DNA of 64,000 nt from Virgibacillus halodenitrificans JCM 12304. GTDB lineage: Bacteria; Bacillota; Bacilli; Bacillales; Amphibacillaceae. Numbering within the stretch: the first letter of the stretch is position 1; each line of letters opens with the position of its first letter. The notes beneath the pieces were generated by a model. That model saw only the letters and a list, made by a program, of their open reading frames with translations. It had not been told where the DNA came from and searched no databases. Of this stretch, positions 9,615-19,673 are shown piece after piece. The position numbers and the translations under genes were made by a program. The DNA lies in contig NZ_BAZS01000007.1 of the NCBI RefSeq assembly GCF_001310895.1, forward strand, positions 52,871 to 116,870, given 5' to 3'.

Positions 9615-9830
9615 AGTTCTAATATATATGTTGGGATTATTCAATGATTCGGAAAGTAGATAGACTGCGACGTAACTAAGAATATAGAGGCTGCGTAAAT
9701 CACCGCTACGGGGAAATATTTCGCTTTCCGCGGGCGGCAAAGAAGACACTGTGAGGTTACGAACAGATGTCGCCCTTGTACCCGGAGGTGTGAAAGCGTC
9801 CGTATGCAACGGAAATCAATGCGGCTTACC
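9615..9830. repeat. Dispersed intergenic repeat, degenerate copy
   Basis: This stretch holds no credible gene. CGCTACGGGGAAATATTTCGC and CGCTTTCCGCGGGCGGC match the start of the repeat at 34.69 kb. From AAAGAAGACACTGTGAGG onward it nearly matches 35050-35135. Its left part (9620-9690) is an imperfect inverted match to 35262-35332. Frames through it, such as one beginning MQRKSMRLTY, are artefacts of the repeat. Such GC-rich elements, sharing CTTTCCGCGGGCG and GACTCCTGC motifs, are scattered through Bacillaceae genomes. I see no gene in the rest of 9500-9998. Confidence 0.75.
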
Positions 9831-9998
9831 TACCTCTTCAACGATTTCAATGAGCTTTCCAGCAACGCAGTTATTTTACATAATCTAAACACGAATAGTT
9901 ACTGCGCAGTTTCCTCCAACTATGAAATAACTAAATATGTTTGTAACCTAAAATTTAAAGTTAAACCTTTTATTAAATCGATGGAAAGTATATGAGAA

Positions 9999-11207
9999 TT
10001 ATATTTCAAGTGAAGCTTCATTTCTCTTATTTTCTGATTGTTGAACAACACGAGCAGCAGAGGCGTCACCAGTAATATTTACTGCAGTACGGAACATATC
10101 CATAAAGCGGTCCACACCAGCAATTAAGGCGATGGCTTCTAATGGGAGATTAACTGCTGTAAGAACCAGTGTCAGCATAACTAGCCCTGCTCCAGGCACA
10201 CCAGCTGCTCCAATGGAACCTAATGTTGCAATTAATACAATCGTTAATATCTGAATAAAAGAAAGCTCGATGCCATAAGCTTGTGCAGTAAACAGGGCTG
10301 CTATGCTTAAATAGAGTGAGGTTCCATCCATATTAATTGTAGCTCCTAGTGGCAAAACAAAACTGGACACTCTTTGGGAGACTCCTAAGTTATCTTCTGT
10401 ACATTTTATAGTAACAGGCAATGTTCCGGAACTACTTTGCGTACTGAAAGCAACAAGCGTAGCTGGGGCAATTCCTTTGAAAAATTTCAGTGGATTCATA
10501 CTTCCGAAGCTTTTAACTGCAAATGAATAGGTTACGAGTGTGTGAACAATGCAAGCAAATGCTACAACTGCAACTAGCTTTATTAAAGGCATCAAAACAG
10601 AAAGCCCATATTGTCCGATAATAGGAGCTAGCAAACCAAAGACTCCAAATGGGATAAGCTTCATAATAATCCAGGTGATTTTATACATAATTTCGGCCAA
10701 ACCTTCAAAGAATCGATAAACAGGTTGAGCTTTTTCGCCCACCATGGTAATCCCCACACCAATGAAGATAGCAAAAAATATAATCTGGAGAATGTTACCA
10801 CTAGAAAGACTTTCAATCGGATTGGTTGGAATGATGTTAAGAAACACATTAATTACACCACCAGTTTCGGTGGCTTCCGGTATTTCTCCTGTAGAGGAAA
10901 TGTCCACTCCTTTTCCTGGTGAAAAAAGGAAAGCTGAAATCAATCCAATCGTAACAGCAAGAAGTGTTGTGGCAACATAATAAAAAATAGTTTTTCCGCC
11001 GATTCTCCCAAGTGTTTCCATGTTACCAGTGCTTGCTACTCCTACAATTAAAGATGAAACAATTAAAGGGATAATTACGAATTTAATAAGTCTAAGAAAT
11101 AAGTCGCCTAATGGTTGCACGACTTCCATGTTTTGGCCAAAAATAATACCAAATATGATAGCACTTATAAATGCGATTAAAATCTGGGGAAGTAAACCAA
11201 TACGCAT
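9999..11207 (-). CDS. Dicarboxylate/glutamate:cation symporter (DAACS family)
   Basis: A 402-residue permease of the GltP/GltT/DctA family for acidic amino acids or C4-dicarboxylates. Signature elements are the serine-rich hairpin TQSSSGTLPVT, the ATINMDGTSLY unwound segment of helix 7, and GAAGVPGAG of hairpin 2. About eight transmembrane helices plus two re-entrant loops are expected. GAGG precedes the start. Monocistronic. Glutamate versus dicarboxylate cannot be decided from sequence alone. Confidence 0.93.
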   Translation of the reverse strand: MRIGLLPQILIAFISAIIFGIIFGQNMEVVQPLGDLFLRLIKFVIIPLIVSSLIVGVASTGNMETLGRIGGKTIFYYVATTLLAVTIGLISAFLFSPGKGVDISSTGEIPEATETGGVINVFLNIIPTNPIESLSSGNILQIIFFAIFIGVGITMVGEKAQPVYRFFEGLAEIMYKITWIIMKLIPFGVFGLLAPIIGQYGLSVLMPLIKLVAVVAFACIVHTLVTYSFAVKSFGSMNPLKFFKGIAPATLVAFSTQSSSGTLPVTIKCTEDNLGVSQRVSSFVLPLGATINMDGTSLYLSIAALFTAQAYGIELSFIQILTIVLIATLGSIGAAGVPGAGLVMLTLVLTAVNLPLEAIALIAGVDRFMDMFRTAVNITGDASAARVVQQSENKRNEASLEI

Positions 11208-11437
11208 GTACCAAACCTCCTTAATTCATTGACTTTCAAAAATCTTTACTATTCAAACGCGCGTTTTTAAATATGTATGTACTTGTTTGAAAATTAAGAA
11301 CATGGAAATGGGATTAGGGCGGTGACATATTAATAATTCTGTTAAAAGTTCAATTATTATAAAGATCCTGCACAAAAACTGGATAAATTTTATATAAAAT
11401 AACTTTAATACATAGAGAGTGATGGAGGGCGTGGATT

Positions 11438-12346
11438 ATGAAAAGAGTAATGCTAATTGGAATACTTAGCACGGGTCTATTTATAGCTGGGTGCAGCGAT
11501 TCTGGAAAAAAACAGGCTTTTGAAGTTCCTTTTGATGGGAAAATGGAACATGTTCATGGCATAGGTTATGCAGGTAAAGATAACGGATTACATTTTGCTT
11601 CCCATACAGGTCTAAAAATATATAGAGATGGAGAATGGTTGGAAACATCTAAAAACCATAATGACTATATGGGATTTAATGCAGTTGATGATGGGTTTTA
11701 CACTTCTGGCCACCCCGGTGAAGATTCGGACTTACCAAATCCAATAGGAATTCAGCGAAGCGCCGACGGAGGCAAAAGTCTTGATGAGATTGATTTTGCA
11801 GGAGAAACAGACTTCCACGGAATGGCTGTTGGCTTCTCCAGCCATGACATCTTCTTAATGAATCCCCAAAAAAATTCAAAACTGGACCAGGGATTTTATA
11901 GAAGCGTAGATAATGGAGATACATGGGACGAAGCTGCTGGAGCTGGATTGGCAGGAGAACTTCTGCACCTGGCTATACATCCATCTGATTCCAACTGGGT
12001 CGCTGCAGCTACTAGTAATGGAATTTATCTTTCTGAAGACGCAGGGGAACGTTTTGAATTAATTAGTGGTGATGGAACTGGTACGTCTGTTTATTTTGAT
12101 GAGGAAAATCTCTACTTTGCTTCTTTTACATCAAGCCCTGAAATGACAAAGTATACTCTTTCAGACGCCAGTAAAGAAAAAGTTGAGCTACCTGAACTAA
12201 ATGAAGATGGCCCAGTTTACATTGCAAAGAATCCACAGGAGGAAAAAGTGTTTGCTATTTATACTATAAAAGGGCAGGCATTTATTTCAAAAGATGGGAT
12301 GAAGAGTTGGGAGCAGATTTTAGATAATGGACATGTGATAAATTAA
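11438..12346 (+). CDS. F510_1955-type BNR-repeat lipoprotein of the copper island
   Basis: A 302-residue exported lipoprotein with signal peptide and lipobox (IAGC, Cys near 19). The mature part contains beta-propeller-like repeats with Asp-box motifs such as SADGGKS, SVDNGDTW and SEDAGERF, as in sortilin/BNR proteins. This group is annotated F510_1955 family glycosylhydrolase, although glycosidase activity is not shown. It opens a run of copper genes, so a surface metal-handling role is plausible. The start follows a GGAGGG site. Confidence 0.75.
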   Translation: MKRVMLIGILSTGLFIAGCSDSGKKQAFEVPFDGKMEHVHGIGYAGKDNGLHFASHTGLKIYRDGEWLETSKNHNDYMGFNAVDDGFYTSGHPGEDSDLPNPIGIQRSADGGKSLDEIDFAGETDFHGMAVGFSSHDIFLMNPQKNSKLDQGFYRSVDNGDTWDEAAGAGLAGELLHLAIHPSDSNWVAAATSNGIYLSEDAGERFELISGDGTGTSVYFDEENLYFASFTSSPEMTKYTLSDASKEKVELPELNEDGPVYIAKNPQEEKVFAIYTIKGQAFISKDGMKSWEQILDNGHVIN

Positions 12347-12367
12347 AGAAAGCGTGGACAGACTAAT

Positions 12368-13099
12368 ATGTTTGAACTATATAACCAAATTGCAAGTCTT
12401 TTCAGCCGTCCCATACAGCAGCTCGCATATGGTTGGGAGCATTTACCTATTTTGTTTGCTTTCTTTCTTGGATTGGTTGGGGCAGTAGCTCCATGTCAGT
12501 TGACAGGTAACATTAGTGCTATTACGATCTATGGCAATAGGTCACTTACCTACAAGGTACCATGGTTACATGTGTGGGTCTTTATTATAGGGAAATTAAT
12601 TGTATTTAGTGTTCTTGGTTTTTTGATTTGGGTAATGGGTAAGGACATACATAGTAGCCTCACGCTAGTATTTCCTGTTCTTCGAAAAATCATCGGGCCA
12701 ATGCTAATTTTCATTGGCTTATTTATGATGGGAATGTTTCATATTAGGCGTATATGGCCATTTTATTTATTGCGGAGGAGTACCCATAATAGAACTTTAT
12801 TAGGTAGTTTCTTCCTTGGAATTACGTTTTCGATCGCTTTTTGCCCAACTATGTTTGTGTTGTTTTTTCTTACCTTGATACCAATTGTGCTTTCTAGTCC
12901 TTATGGTGCCGTGTTACCTGCTTTCTTTGCTCTCGGCACCTCCTTACCTCTTTTGTTGATTATCTTTTTAATTTGGTATTTTGGGGCAAGTGGAGCCATT
13001 TTGAAAAAAAGTAGAAAAATTGGTCAACTTGTACAAACCTTAGCAGGTATTGTAATAATTATTATAGGTTTTTTTGATACTGTCACCTATTGGTTATAG
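12368..13099 (+). CDS. CcdA/TauE-SafE-like six-helix membrane protein
   Basis: A 243-residue integral membrane protein. It has VGAVAPCQLTGN in the first helix and IAFCPTMFVLFF in the fourth, the paired P-C and C-P motifs of the CcdA/DsbD transmembrane family that relays electrons across the membrane. Databases may label it sulfite exporter TauE/SafE. It lies 21 bases after the lipoprotein gene and 15 before the kinase. A role in delivering reductant or metal for the copper lipoproteins is inference. Confidence 0.75.
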   Translation: MFELYNQIASLFSRPIQQLAYGWEHLPILFAFFLGLVGAVAPCQLTGNISAITIYGNRSLTYKVPWLHVWVFIIGKLIVFSVLGFLIWVMGKDIHSSLTLVFPVLRKIIGPMLIFIGLFMMGMFHIRRIWPFYLLRRSTHNRTLLGSFFLGITFSIAFCPTMFVLFFLTLIPIVLSSPYGAVLPAFFALGTSLPLLLIIFLIWYFGASGAILKKSRKIGQLVQTLAGIVIIIIGFFDTVTYWL

Positions 13100-13114
13100 A
13101 AGAAAGGAATTTAC

Positions 13115-14506
13115 ATGTTTAATAAGCTATCGTTTAAAATTGGTATATTGTTCTTTGTTTTTTTTCTAATTATAGAAGCGTTTTTATTTTTCACTTTATA
13201 TTCGAACCTTGCCAATGATCGAATTGAGGAGGTCATGGAAAATCTTTTGGGTCGTGGGAATACACATAGGGAAGTGCTTGAAAGAAACTTCCAAACATCG
13301 ACTATTGAACATGTGGCTATTATGGAATCAGCATCTGACTTTGCAGTAGTAATAACCGATGAAGCAGGAGAAGTGCTTGTGAATTCCGATCCTATTAATA
13401 AGGAAATGCGTCACATTATCGATCGGGTAAAAGAGGAAAAGATCCCAAAGAAGGGCAAAATAGTGGAAAAAAGATGGGAAGAAACAGCATTTATTGCGAC
13501 AGACAGTCCCATAGTAATAGACGGCAAACATGAGGGAAATGTCTTTATGTTTGCTGATACGGATAATGTGAAAAAAATAATAGATCAGCTCAGTGACCAA
13601 TTTCTGATGGTGAGCATTATTACGATATCTTTAACTATTATTGTAATCATGTTTCTGTCAAAATTTATTGCCATCCCGTTAATTAGAATGAAGGAAGCTA
13701 CGGAGCAGCTGAGTAAAGGAGATCATAGAGTTGCCTTGCATACGGAACGTACAGATGAGCTAGGCGAATTGGCTAATTCAATAACCAAATTATCGAATGA
13801 CTTGGAGCAAATGAAAATGGCTAGAAATGAGTTCCTTGCAAGTGTTTCACATGAGTTACGAACGCCACTCACCTATTTAAAGGGATATGCAGACATTATT
13901 AGTCGGGATGACACACCAAAAGAAGAGATGAAAGAATATACGAAAATAATCCGTGAAGAAGCTGAACATTTAACTTATCTCATAAAGAACCTGTTTGATC
14001 TGGCTGAAATGGATGAAAATAATTTCACAATAAAGCGGGAGCCGATCTCTCTATGTGAATTGACTCGTACAATAGCGGAGCGTGTACAACCGGCTTTTGA
14101 AAAGTCAGCTATCCAATTTTCTTATTTGTGTGAAAAAGAGTTTGTTATTGATGTAGATCCGGCGCGATTACAACAGGTTATCTTCAATATTTTAGAAAAT
14201 GCAAGAAAGCATTCATCTGAGGGAGGCAGAGTGAGTTTATCGGTAAAACAAAAAGAGGACGATATTTGGATCGTTATTCAAGATGAGGGAGAAGGGATTC
14301 CTCCAGAAGATCTGCCATATATATTTGATCGATTGTATCGAGTGGAAAAATCCCGATCTCGGGATAGTGGAGGTACAGGGTTGGGGCTCTCCATAGCAAG
14401 AGAAATTATCGAATCACACGGCGGTACAATAGAGGCAAGTAGTGTAATAGGAAAAGGAACTACAATTCGTATTAGGTTAAGAAAAGGTGGAAGAGAAAAT
14501 GTATAA
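13115..14506 (+). CDS. Membrane sensor histidine kinase of the copper island
   Basis: A 463-residue kinase with two membrane helices (about 8-30 and 163-185) flanking an extracytoplasmic sensor domain, a HAMP linker, an H-box ASVSHELRTPL with His246, and N, G1 and G2 boxes (NILENARKHS, DEGEGIP, GGTGLGLSI). It overlaps the response regulator start, indicating coupling. Its position between copper genes suggests it senses periplasmic-side copper (CusS-like). Confidence 0.93.
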   Translation: MFNKLSFKIGILFFVFFLIIEAFLFFTLYSNLANDRIEEVMENLLGRGNTHREVLERNFQTSTIEHVAIMESASDFAVVITDEAGEVLVNSDPINKEMRHIIDRVKEEKIPKKGKIVEKRWEETAFIATDSPIVIDGKHEGNVFMFADTDNVKKIIDQLSDQFLMVSIITISLTIIVIMFLSKFIAIPLIRMKEATEQLSKGDHRVALHTERTDELGELANSITKLSNDLEQMKMARNEFLASVSHELRTPLTYLKGYADIISRDDTPKEEMKEYTKIIREEAEHLTYLIKNLFDLAEMDENNFTIKREPISLCELTRTIAERVQPAFEKSAIQFSYLCEKEFVIDVDPARLQQVIFNILENARKHSSEGGRVSLSVKQKEDDIWIVIQDEGEGIPPEDLPYIFDRLYRVEKSRSRDSGGTGLGLSIAREIIESHGGTIEASSVIGKGTTIRIRLRKGGRENV

Positions 14507-15174
14507 GGTACTTCTTGTCGATGACGAAAAACGCATGCTGGACCTGCTTGCATTGTATTTGCACCCACACCAGTATCACTGTGTAAAAGCTCAAGATGCA
14601 GCTACTGCTATGGAAAATGTTCAGAAGGAAACGTTTGATATTGTTCTACTTGATGTAATGATGCCACAGGTAAATGGATGGGAACTATGCGAGCAAATTA
14701 GAAAGATATCTGATGTTCCAATTATTATGCTTACTGCTCGGGATCAAAAGGAGGATATAGTTAAGGGATTAAGGTTGGGAGCAGATGACTATATTACCAA
14801 ACCATTTGATGAGCAAGAGCTTCTAGCAAGAATGGAGGCATTATTGCGGAGGAGTATCTCAGATTCCGCTGTAATAAAGGTTGCTGGACTAATCTGATGA
14901 GTCAAAATTTGAGCTTACATATGAAAATCAACATATTAAGCTTACGCCAAAAGAATTCTCTATGCTGGGTCATTTGATGAGACATCCAAATCAGGTTTTT
15001 GCCAGAGAACAATTGCTTGATCTTATATGGGGATTTGCCAGCCATACAGAAGGGAGAACGGTCGATTCTCACGTGCGGAATGTACGGGAGAAAATACGCC
15101 AGTCAGGATTTCCTATTGATGCTTATTTTAAAACAGTGTGGGGAGTTGGCTATAAGTGGGTACAATCCAAATAG
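14499..15174 (+). pseudogene. OmpR-family response regulator, frameshifted between domains
   Basis: The receiver domain is intact (DDEKRM, phospho-Asp in LLDVMMP, switch Thr in MLTARD, Lys in ITKPFD) and runs to a TGA at 14895. The winged-helix DNA-binding domain continues in another frame from about 14896: LTPKEFSML, EQLLDLIWG, RTVDSHVRNVREKI, WGVGYKW. Joining them needs removal of one T at 14895 or insertion of two bases, giving about 224-225 residues, normal for the family. It starts at ATG 14499, overlapping the kinase stop. As printed it would make a receiver without DNA binding. Sequence error or recent inactivation are both possible. Confidence 0.88.
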
Positions 15175-15206
15175 CTTGATTTATATTCTTGAAAGGAGGA
15201 AGTTTC

Positions 15207-17315
15207 ATGGGGAAAAACAACGAAGGGCATTTTTCTGAGCATGATAATGAAAAAACGGATCAAAAAGGTGGGCATTCGCATCATCATGCCCAGTATGAAC
15301 ACGAAGAAAATCACGAACATAAAATGGAAGACAATGAACATGCAGAGCATGGACATCATGGGCACCATGGACATGATCATGGCGATATGGTAAATGATTT
15401 TAAAAAACGCTTTTACATTTCTTTGCTAGTTACCATACCGATTCTCATATTGTCACCAATGATCCAAGGCTTTATTGGGATAGAGTGGCGTTTTACGTTT
15501 GATAAATACGTATTATTTATTCTTGCTACCTTTGTGTTCTTTTATGGTGGCTGGCCTTTTATAACTGGAGCTATTGGAGAATTAAAGAAAAAGAATCCTG
15601 GCATGATGACTTTAATTGGTCTTGCTATTCTCGTCGCATATGGTTATAGCTCTTTAACGGTATTTGGTTGGGAAGGAAAGGATTTCTTCTGGGAACTTGC
15701 CACGTTAATAGACATTATGCTTCTCGGCCATTGGATTGAAATGCGTTCGGTAATGGGGGCTTCTAATGCATTGGAGGAGCTTGTTAAACTGATGCCAAAT
15801 GAGGCACATAAATTGGACGAGAATGACGAGGCGGTAGATGTACCGGTTGCTGAACTGAAGAATAAAGACAGGGTACTTGTAAAACCAGGAGAGAAGATAC
15901 CTGTGGATGGCACTATATTGGATGGAAAAACGGCCGTTGATGAGTCCATGCTCACTGGGGAATCTGTACCTGTTGAAAAATATAAAAATGATGAAGTGAT
16001 TGGAGGTTCTGTTAATAAGGAAGGTTCCATCACAGTACAGGTAGAGAAGACAGGAGAGGAATCTTATCTTTCGCAAGTAGTCACCATGGTAAAAGAGGCA
16101 CAGGATTCCAAATCCAAAACACAGGATTTAACAAACAGAGCCGCTAAATGGCTATTTTACCTTGCCTTACTAGCAGGGTTTGCTACATTGTTTATCTGGC
16201 TTGCACTTGGTTATAGCTTCGATGTAGCATTAGAGCGAATGGTTACCGTTATGGTAATAACCTGTCCTCACGCACTTGGGCTTGCCGCGCCACTTGTAGT
16301 TGCCGTATCTACATCTATTTCAGCTAAACAAGGACTGTTAATTAGAAATCGGACGAATTTTGAAGGCGCAAGAAATCTCAATGCAGTCGTTTTTGACAAA
16401 ACGGGTACGCTGACGAAGGGCGAGTTCGGTGTAACGGAAATTGTTCCTGTGGAAGGAGAAAGTAAAGCAGACATATTAATGCTGGCTGCTAGTCTCGAAG
16501 CACATTCAGAACACCCGATAGCAGCAGGAATTGTTGCGCATAGTAAGGATCAAGAAATTACCTTAAAAAAAGTAGCGGATTTTACTTCCATCACTGGTAA
16601 AGGAATTGAAGGGAAAGTAGATGGGAAACAAATTAATGTAGTTAGCCCTGGCTATATAAAAAGCAATGGGCTTAATTATGATACAGATGCATTCAACAAA
16701 ATGTCTGAGGAAGGAAAGACAGTTGTATTTGTGCTTGTGGACGATCGCTTAGTTGGTATGATTGCACTTGCTGACATCGTAAGAGAAACAGCTAAAGAGG
16801 CAATTGCTGCTTTAAAAGAAGATGGAATTCATTCCATCATGCTTACTGGTGATAATCAAAAAGTGGCCAACTGGGTTGCCAAGCAGCTTGAAATAGATGA
16901 GGTTTATGCTGAAGTACTTCCTGACGATAAAGCAAATCAAGTAAAAGATATTAGAAATAAAGGCTGGAAAGTCGCTATGACAGGAGATGGTGTTAATGAT
17001 GCACCTGCACTTGCCACAGCGGATCTTGGAATTGCCATTGGCGCAGGAACAGATGTGGCAATGGAAACGGCTGATGTTGTGCTCGTGAAAAGCAATCCGA
17101 AAGATGTCGTTTCTATAATCAACCTATCTAGGAAAACGTATAGAAAAATGGTGCAAAATCTATGGTGGGCTGCAGGCTATAATATTTTTTCCATACCACT
17201 GGCGGCAGGTGTTCTAGCTCCTGTTGGAATTGTACTAAGCCCGGCTGTAGGAGCTGTATTAATGAGCTTAAGCACTGTGATTGTTGCAATTAATGCCAAG
17301 CTATTAAAGGCATAG
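15207..17315 (+). CDS. copB: CopB-type copper-translocating P1B-3 ATPase
   Basis: A 702-residue pump. ATG 15207 lies 7 bases after AAAGGAGG; an upstream TTG at 15189 overlaps that site and is rejected. The first 65 residues are very His-rich ([22 protein letters not shown]), a metal-binding tail in place of HMA domains. The membrane motif is CPH ([13 protein letters not shown]), which defines the CopB/P1B-3 group, with DKTGTLT and [11 protein letters not shown]. It exports copper or silver and completes the copper operon behind the two-component system. Confidence 0.95.
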   Translation: MGKNNEGHFSEHDNEKTDQKGGHSHHHAQYEHEENHEHKMEDNEHAEHGHHGHHGHDHGDMVNDFKKRFYISLLVTIPILILSPMIQGFIGIEWRFTFDKYVLFILATFVFFYGGWPFITGAIGELKKKNPGMMTLIGLAILVAYGYSSLTVFGWEGKDFFWELATLIDIMLLGHWIEMRSVMGASNALEELVKLMPNEAHKLDENDEAVDVPVAELKNKDRVLVKPGEKIPVDGTILDGKTAVDESMLTGESVPVEKYKNDEVIGGSVNKEGSITVQVEKTGEESYLSQVVTMVKEAQDSKSKTQDLTNRAAKWLFYLALLAGFATLFIWLALGYSFDVALERMVTVMVITCPHALGLAAPLVVAVSTSISAKQGLLIRNRTNFEGARNLNAVVFDKTGTLTKGEFGVTEIVPVEGESKADILMLAASLEAHSEHPIAAGIVAHSKDQEITLKKVADFTSITGKGIEGKVDGKQINVVSPGYIKSNGLNYDTDAFNKMSEEGKTVVFVLVDDRLVGMIALADIVRETAKEAIAALKEDGIHSIMLTGDNQKVANWVAKQLEIDEVYAEVLPDDKANQVKDIRNKGWKVAMTGDGVNDAPALATADLGIAIGAGTDVAMETADVVLVKSNPKDVVSIINLSRKTYRKMVQNLWWAAGYNIFSIPLAAGVLAPVGIVLSPAVGAVLMSLSTVIVAINAKLLKA

Positions 17316-17339
17316 ACAGAAGGTTGGGACATAACTAAA

Positions 17340-17650
17340 CAACGCTATTCTAAAGACGAACTATTTAAAATGTGGGAACCCCGCTTCGGAAAAACGCTTC
17401 GCTTTCCGTGGGCGCTGCTAAGCCTCCTCGTGCGATGCACTCCGGGGTCTTAGCTAGGCTTTTCCTCCCACAGGACAAGGAAAGCTGCGACAGCGATACA
17501 TCGCACGAAGGAAATGTGTACTTCATTTCCGAGGAGTCTGCGCGTTTTTCCTCCGCTAATTTGTTGCAAAAAATAAATTCGAACCATAATTCATTAGTAG
17601 TGTGAATTGGTTCGGGTTTTTAATGTATAAAATTTATTTTGTCCCAGCCT
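17340..17650. repeat. Dispersed Bacillaceae repeat, copy A, ending in a terminator hairpin
   Basis: A GC-rich element shows CGCTTTCCGTGGGCG, CTAAGCCTCCTCG, TCCGGGGTCTTAGC and GAGGAGTCTGCGCGTTTTTCC. Its right end (from about 17524) recurs at 19269-19400 on the other side of the multicopper oxidase gene. The end includes a hairpin, CGAACCATAATTCA (17580-17593) with TGAATTGGTTCG (17603-17614), followed by GGTTTTT, which can terminate copB. A 77-residue frame here is not a gene. Confidence 0.75.
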
Positions 17651-17757
17651 CTTTTTGCTGGGTGGAAGTTATTTGTGCTTTTTTATCATTGTGTACTCCT
17701 CTCGATAAAAAATTCACATTTCTTTTGTATGCTAAAACAACAAAGGAGGAAAAGCAC

Positions 17758-19269
17758 ATGAAGAAAAGTTTGTTAATTACGTTCATAGTTCTTACATATT
17801 TGATAGTAGGTTGTACGCAGGAAGAGACGATGAAAGAAAGCTCGGAACAAAACGAAAAAACGGAAAAGGTATATGCGAAAGAAGAAAATACCAAGGGAAA
17901 GAAGATAAATGAATTTACGCTAACAGCTCAGGAAAAAGAGTGGAAGTTAAGCCCCGATAAAACGATTCAGGCACTTACATATAACGGGACTGTACCTGGG
18001 GAAGAAATTAGAGTGAAAGAAGGAGAAGTTGTTAAGGTTCACTTGAAAAACACGATAAAAGAGCCTGTTACCATACATTGGCATGGAGTTCCGTTATCGA
18101 ATAAACAGGACGGGATTCCCGGAGTGACTCAAGATGCTGTTCCACAAGGGGAAACCTATACGTATGAATTTGTAGCTAATCACCCTGGAACGTACTGGTA
18201 CCATACCCATCAAAACGGTGTAGAACAAATGGACAAAGGATTATATGGCACGCTTATTGTGGAATCAAAAGAAGGAACAAATGTTGACCGTGACTATACA
18301 CTGGTTGTAGATGAGTGGGAATCTGGAGAAAAAGAGGAAGAAAGTAATGATGGGCATATGGGTGATACCCATGGTAGCATGATGGAACATGATATGAGTT
18401 CTTACGATATCTATACGATAAACGGAAAAACATATGATAATAGTAAGCCCCTGATTGTGCGTAAAGGGGATCGAGTAAAACTGCGATTTATTAACGCTGG
18501 ATATATGGTACATAAATTACATATTCCTGTAGATTATCGAGTGACCCATGTGGATGGACAAAAAGTAAATGAACCTCGTAAGAAGGAAGGGACATTACTG
18601 GAGATTGCTCCAGGAGAGCGGTATGATATTGAATTTAAAGCAGATGGAGAAGGTAACTTTACCATTGATAGGCATGGCGAATCAGAGGCTAATCATAAGA
18701 TGAGAATGGATGTTGTTTATGAAGAAGAATCCATTACTAATAAGCTAAATCATACGAATTCCTTAGAAACAGTGGATATTACTAAACTTGGAGAAGGTGC
18801 AACAGCTCCTTTTTCACTAGATGATGAATTTGATATTGAATATGAAATGGATTTGAATGCAACCATGGATATGAGTGAAGGGGATATGGGAATGGCTTGG
18901 ACGATAAATGGGGAAACCTTTCCAGAAGTTCCGCCATTTAAGGTAAATAAGAATGACAAGGTAAAGGTAACCATGAAAAATGACAGCAGAGATAATTCAA
19001 CGCATCCCATGCATTTACATGGACATTTTTTTCAGGTTCTGAGTAAAAATGGAGAACCATTAAAAGGTGCTCCTATCATTAAAGATACCTTAAATGTAAA
19101 GCCAGGTGAAACGTATGAAATTGCTTTTCTAGCAGATAACCCTGGTGATTGGCTATTTCATTGCCATGATCTTCATCATGCTTCCAATGGAATGGTAACA
19201 ATGGTGAAATATAATAACTTTCAACCGTTCTATGAAGATACTGGAAAAGTAGATAACCAACCAGAATAA
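17758..19269 (+). CDS. Multicopper oxidase lipoprotein (CopA/CueO-like)
   Basis: The real start is ATG 17758 behind AAAGGAGG; the open frame extends 52 codons further upstream without a site. The 503-residue product has a lipoprotein signal (LIVGC), then three cupredoxin domains. Copper ligands are visible as HWHG, WYHTH, HPMHLHGHFF and FHCHDLHH followed by a Met. A Met/His-rich insert (GHMGDTHGSMMEHDM) near the middle resembles the copper-binding segment of cuprous oxidases. It probably oxidises Cu(I) at the cell surface. The gene lies between two copies of the same repeat end. Confidence 0.93.
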   Translation: MKKSLLITFIVLTYLIVGCTQEETMKESSEQNEKTEKVYAKEENTKGKKINEFTLTAQEKEWKLSPDKTIQALTYNGTVPGEEIRVKEGEVVKVHLKNTIKEPVTIHWHGVPLSNKQDGIPGVTQDAVPQGETYTYEFVANHPGTYWYHTHQNGVEQMDKGLYGTLIVESKEGTNVDRDYTLVVDEWESGEKEEESNDGHMGDTHGSMMEHDMSSYDIYTINGKTYDNSKPLIVRKGDRVKLRFINAGYMVHKLHIPVDYRVTHVDGQKVNEPRKKEGTLLEIAPGERYDIEFKADGEGNFTIDRHGESEANHKMRMDVVYEEESITNKLNHTNSLETVDITKLGEGATAPFSLDDEFDIEYEMDLNATMDMSEGDMGMAWTINGETFPEVPPFKVNKNDKVKVTMKNDSRDNSTHPMHLHGHFFQVLSKNGEPLKGAPIIKDTLNVKPGETYEIAFLADNPGDWLFHCHDLHHASNGMVTMVKYNNFQPFYEDTGKVDNQPE

Positions 19270-19400
19270 ACATTTCCGAGGAGTCGGTGCGTTTTTACTC
19301 CACCAACTTGTTACAAGAAGAAATCCGAACTATGATTCAGCATTAATTTGAATCGGTTCGGATTTTCAATATATAAAAGTGTATTTGTCCCAATCTTTTA
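19269..19400. repeat. Repeat right-end fragment, copy B, with terminator hairpin
   Basis: CATTTCCGAGGAGTCGGTGCG...TTGTCCC parallels 17524-17650. The hairpin AATCCGAAC-TATGATTCA (19322-19339) pairs with TGAATCGGTTCGGATT (19349-19364). Compared with copy A, an A-T pair has become G-C on both arms, so pairing is conserved. It probably terminates the multicopper oxidase transcript. Confidence 0.7.
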
Positions 19401-19541
19401 TGTAGAGGTAAGAGACCGTATAAAAATCGAATCGCTGTTTTAAATGTTAGAAAAGATTATATTCAGTACGATTAAATGCGTAAACTAGAACACGGTAGGT
19501 GGCTAATAGAAGAATAAACTGTAGTTATAACATCCCCCTTG

Positions 19542-19673
19542 TTGCAAAAAAACCGCACATAGTGCTATATTTTTAACATACTAATTTAACGGAAAAGGAG
19601 CATCCCTTTCATGTAAAATCTATTTAAATACGCATATTCACAACTCAATATTATTTATGAAAGGGACATTTAT
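19542..19673 (+). promoter_or_regulatory. prfC promoter and leader with start-stop mini-ORF and SD-sequestering stem
   Basis: TTGCAA (19542-19547) and an extended TGC-TATATT (19566-19571) with 18-base spacing form a likely promoter. In the leader an AAAAGGAG ribosome site (19593-19600) precedes ATG TAA (19611-19616), a one-codon ORF. TCCCTTTCAT (19603-19612) is perfectly complementary to ATGAAAGGGA (19657-19666), which includes the prfC ribosome site. A ribosome on the mini-ORF would cover the first arm and free prfC. Sequence elements are seen; the mechanism is inference. No gene is seen in 19270-19673 apart from this mini-ORF. Confidence 0.55.

Noticed and set aside
9804..9995. 63-codon plus-strand ORF before the symporter gene
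   Set aside because: It starts inside the repeat end and shows no ribosome site or family similarity.
17602..17757. Extended N-terminus for the multicopper oxidase
   Set aside because: A perfect AAAGGAGG and a lipoprotein signal peptide begin at 17758; the extension overlaps the repeat.
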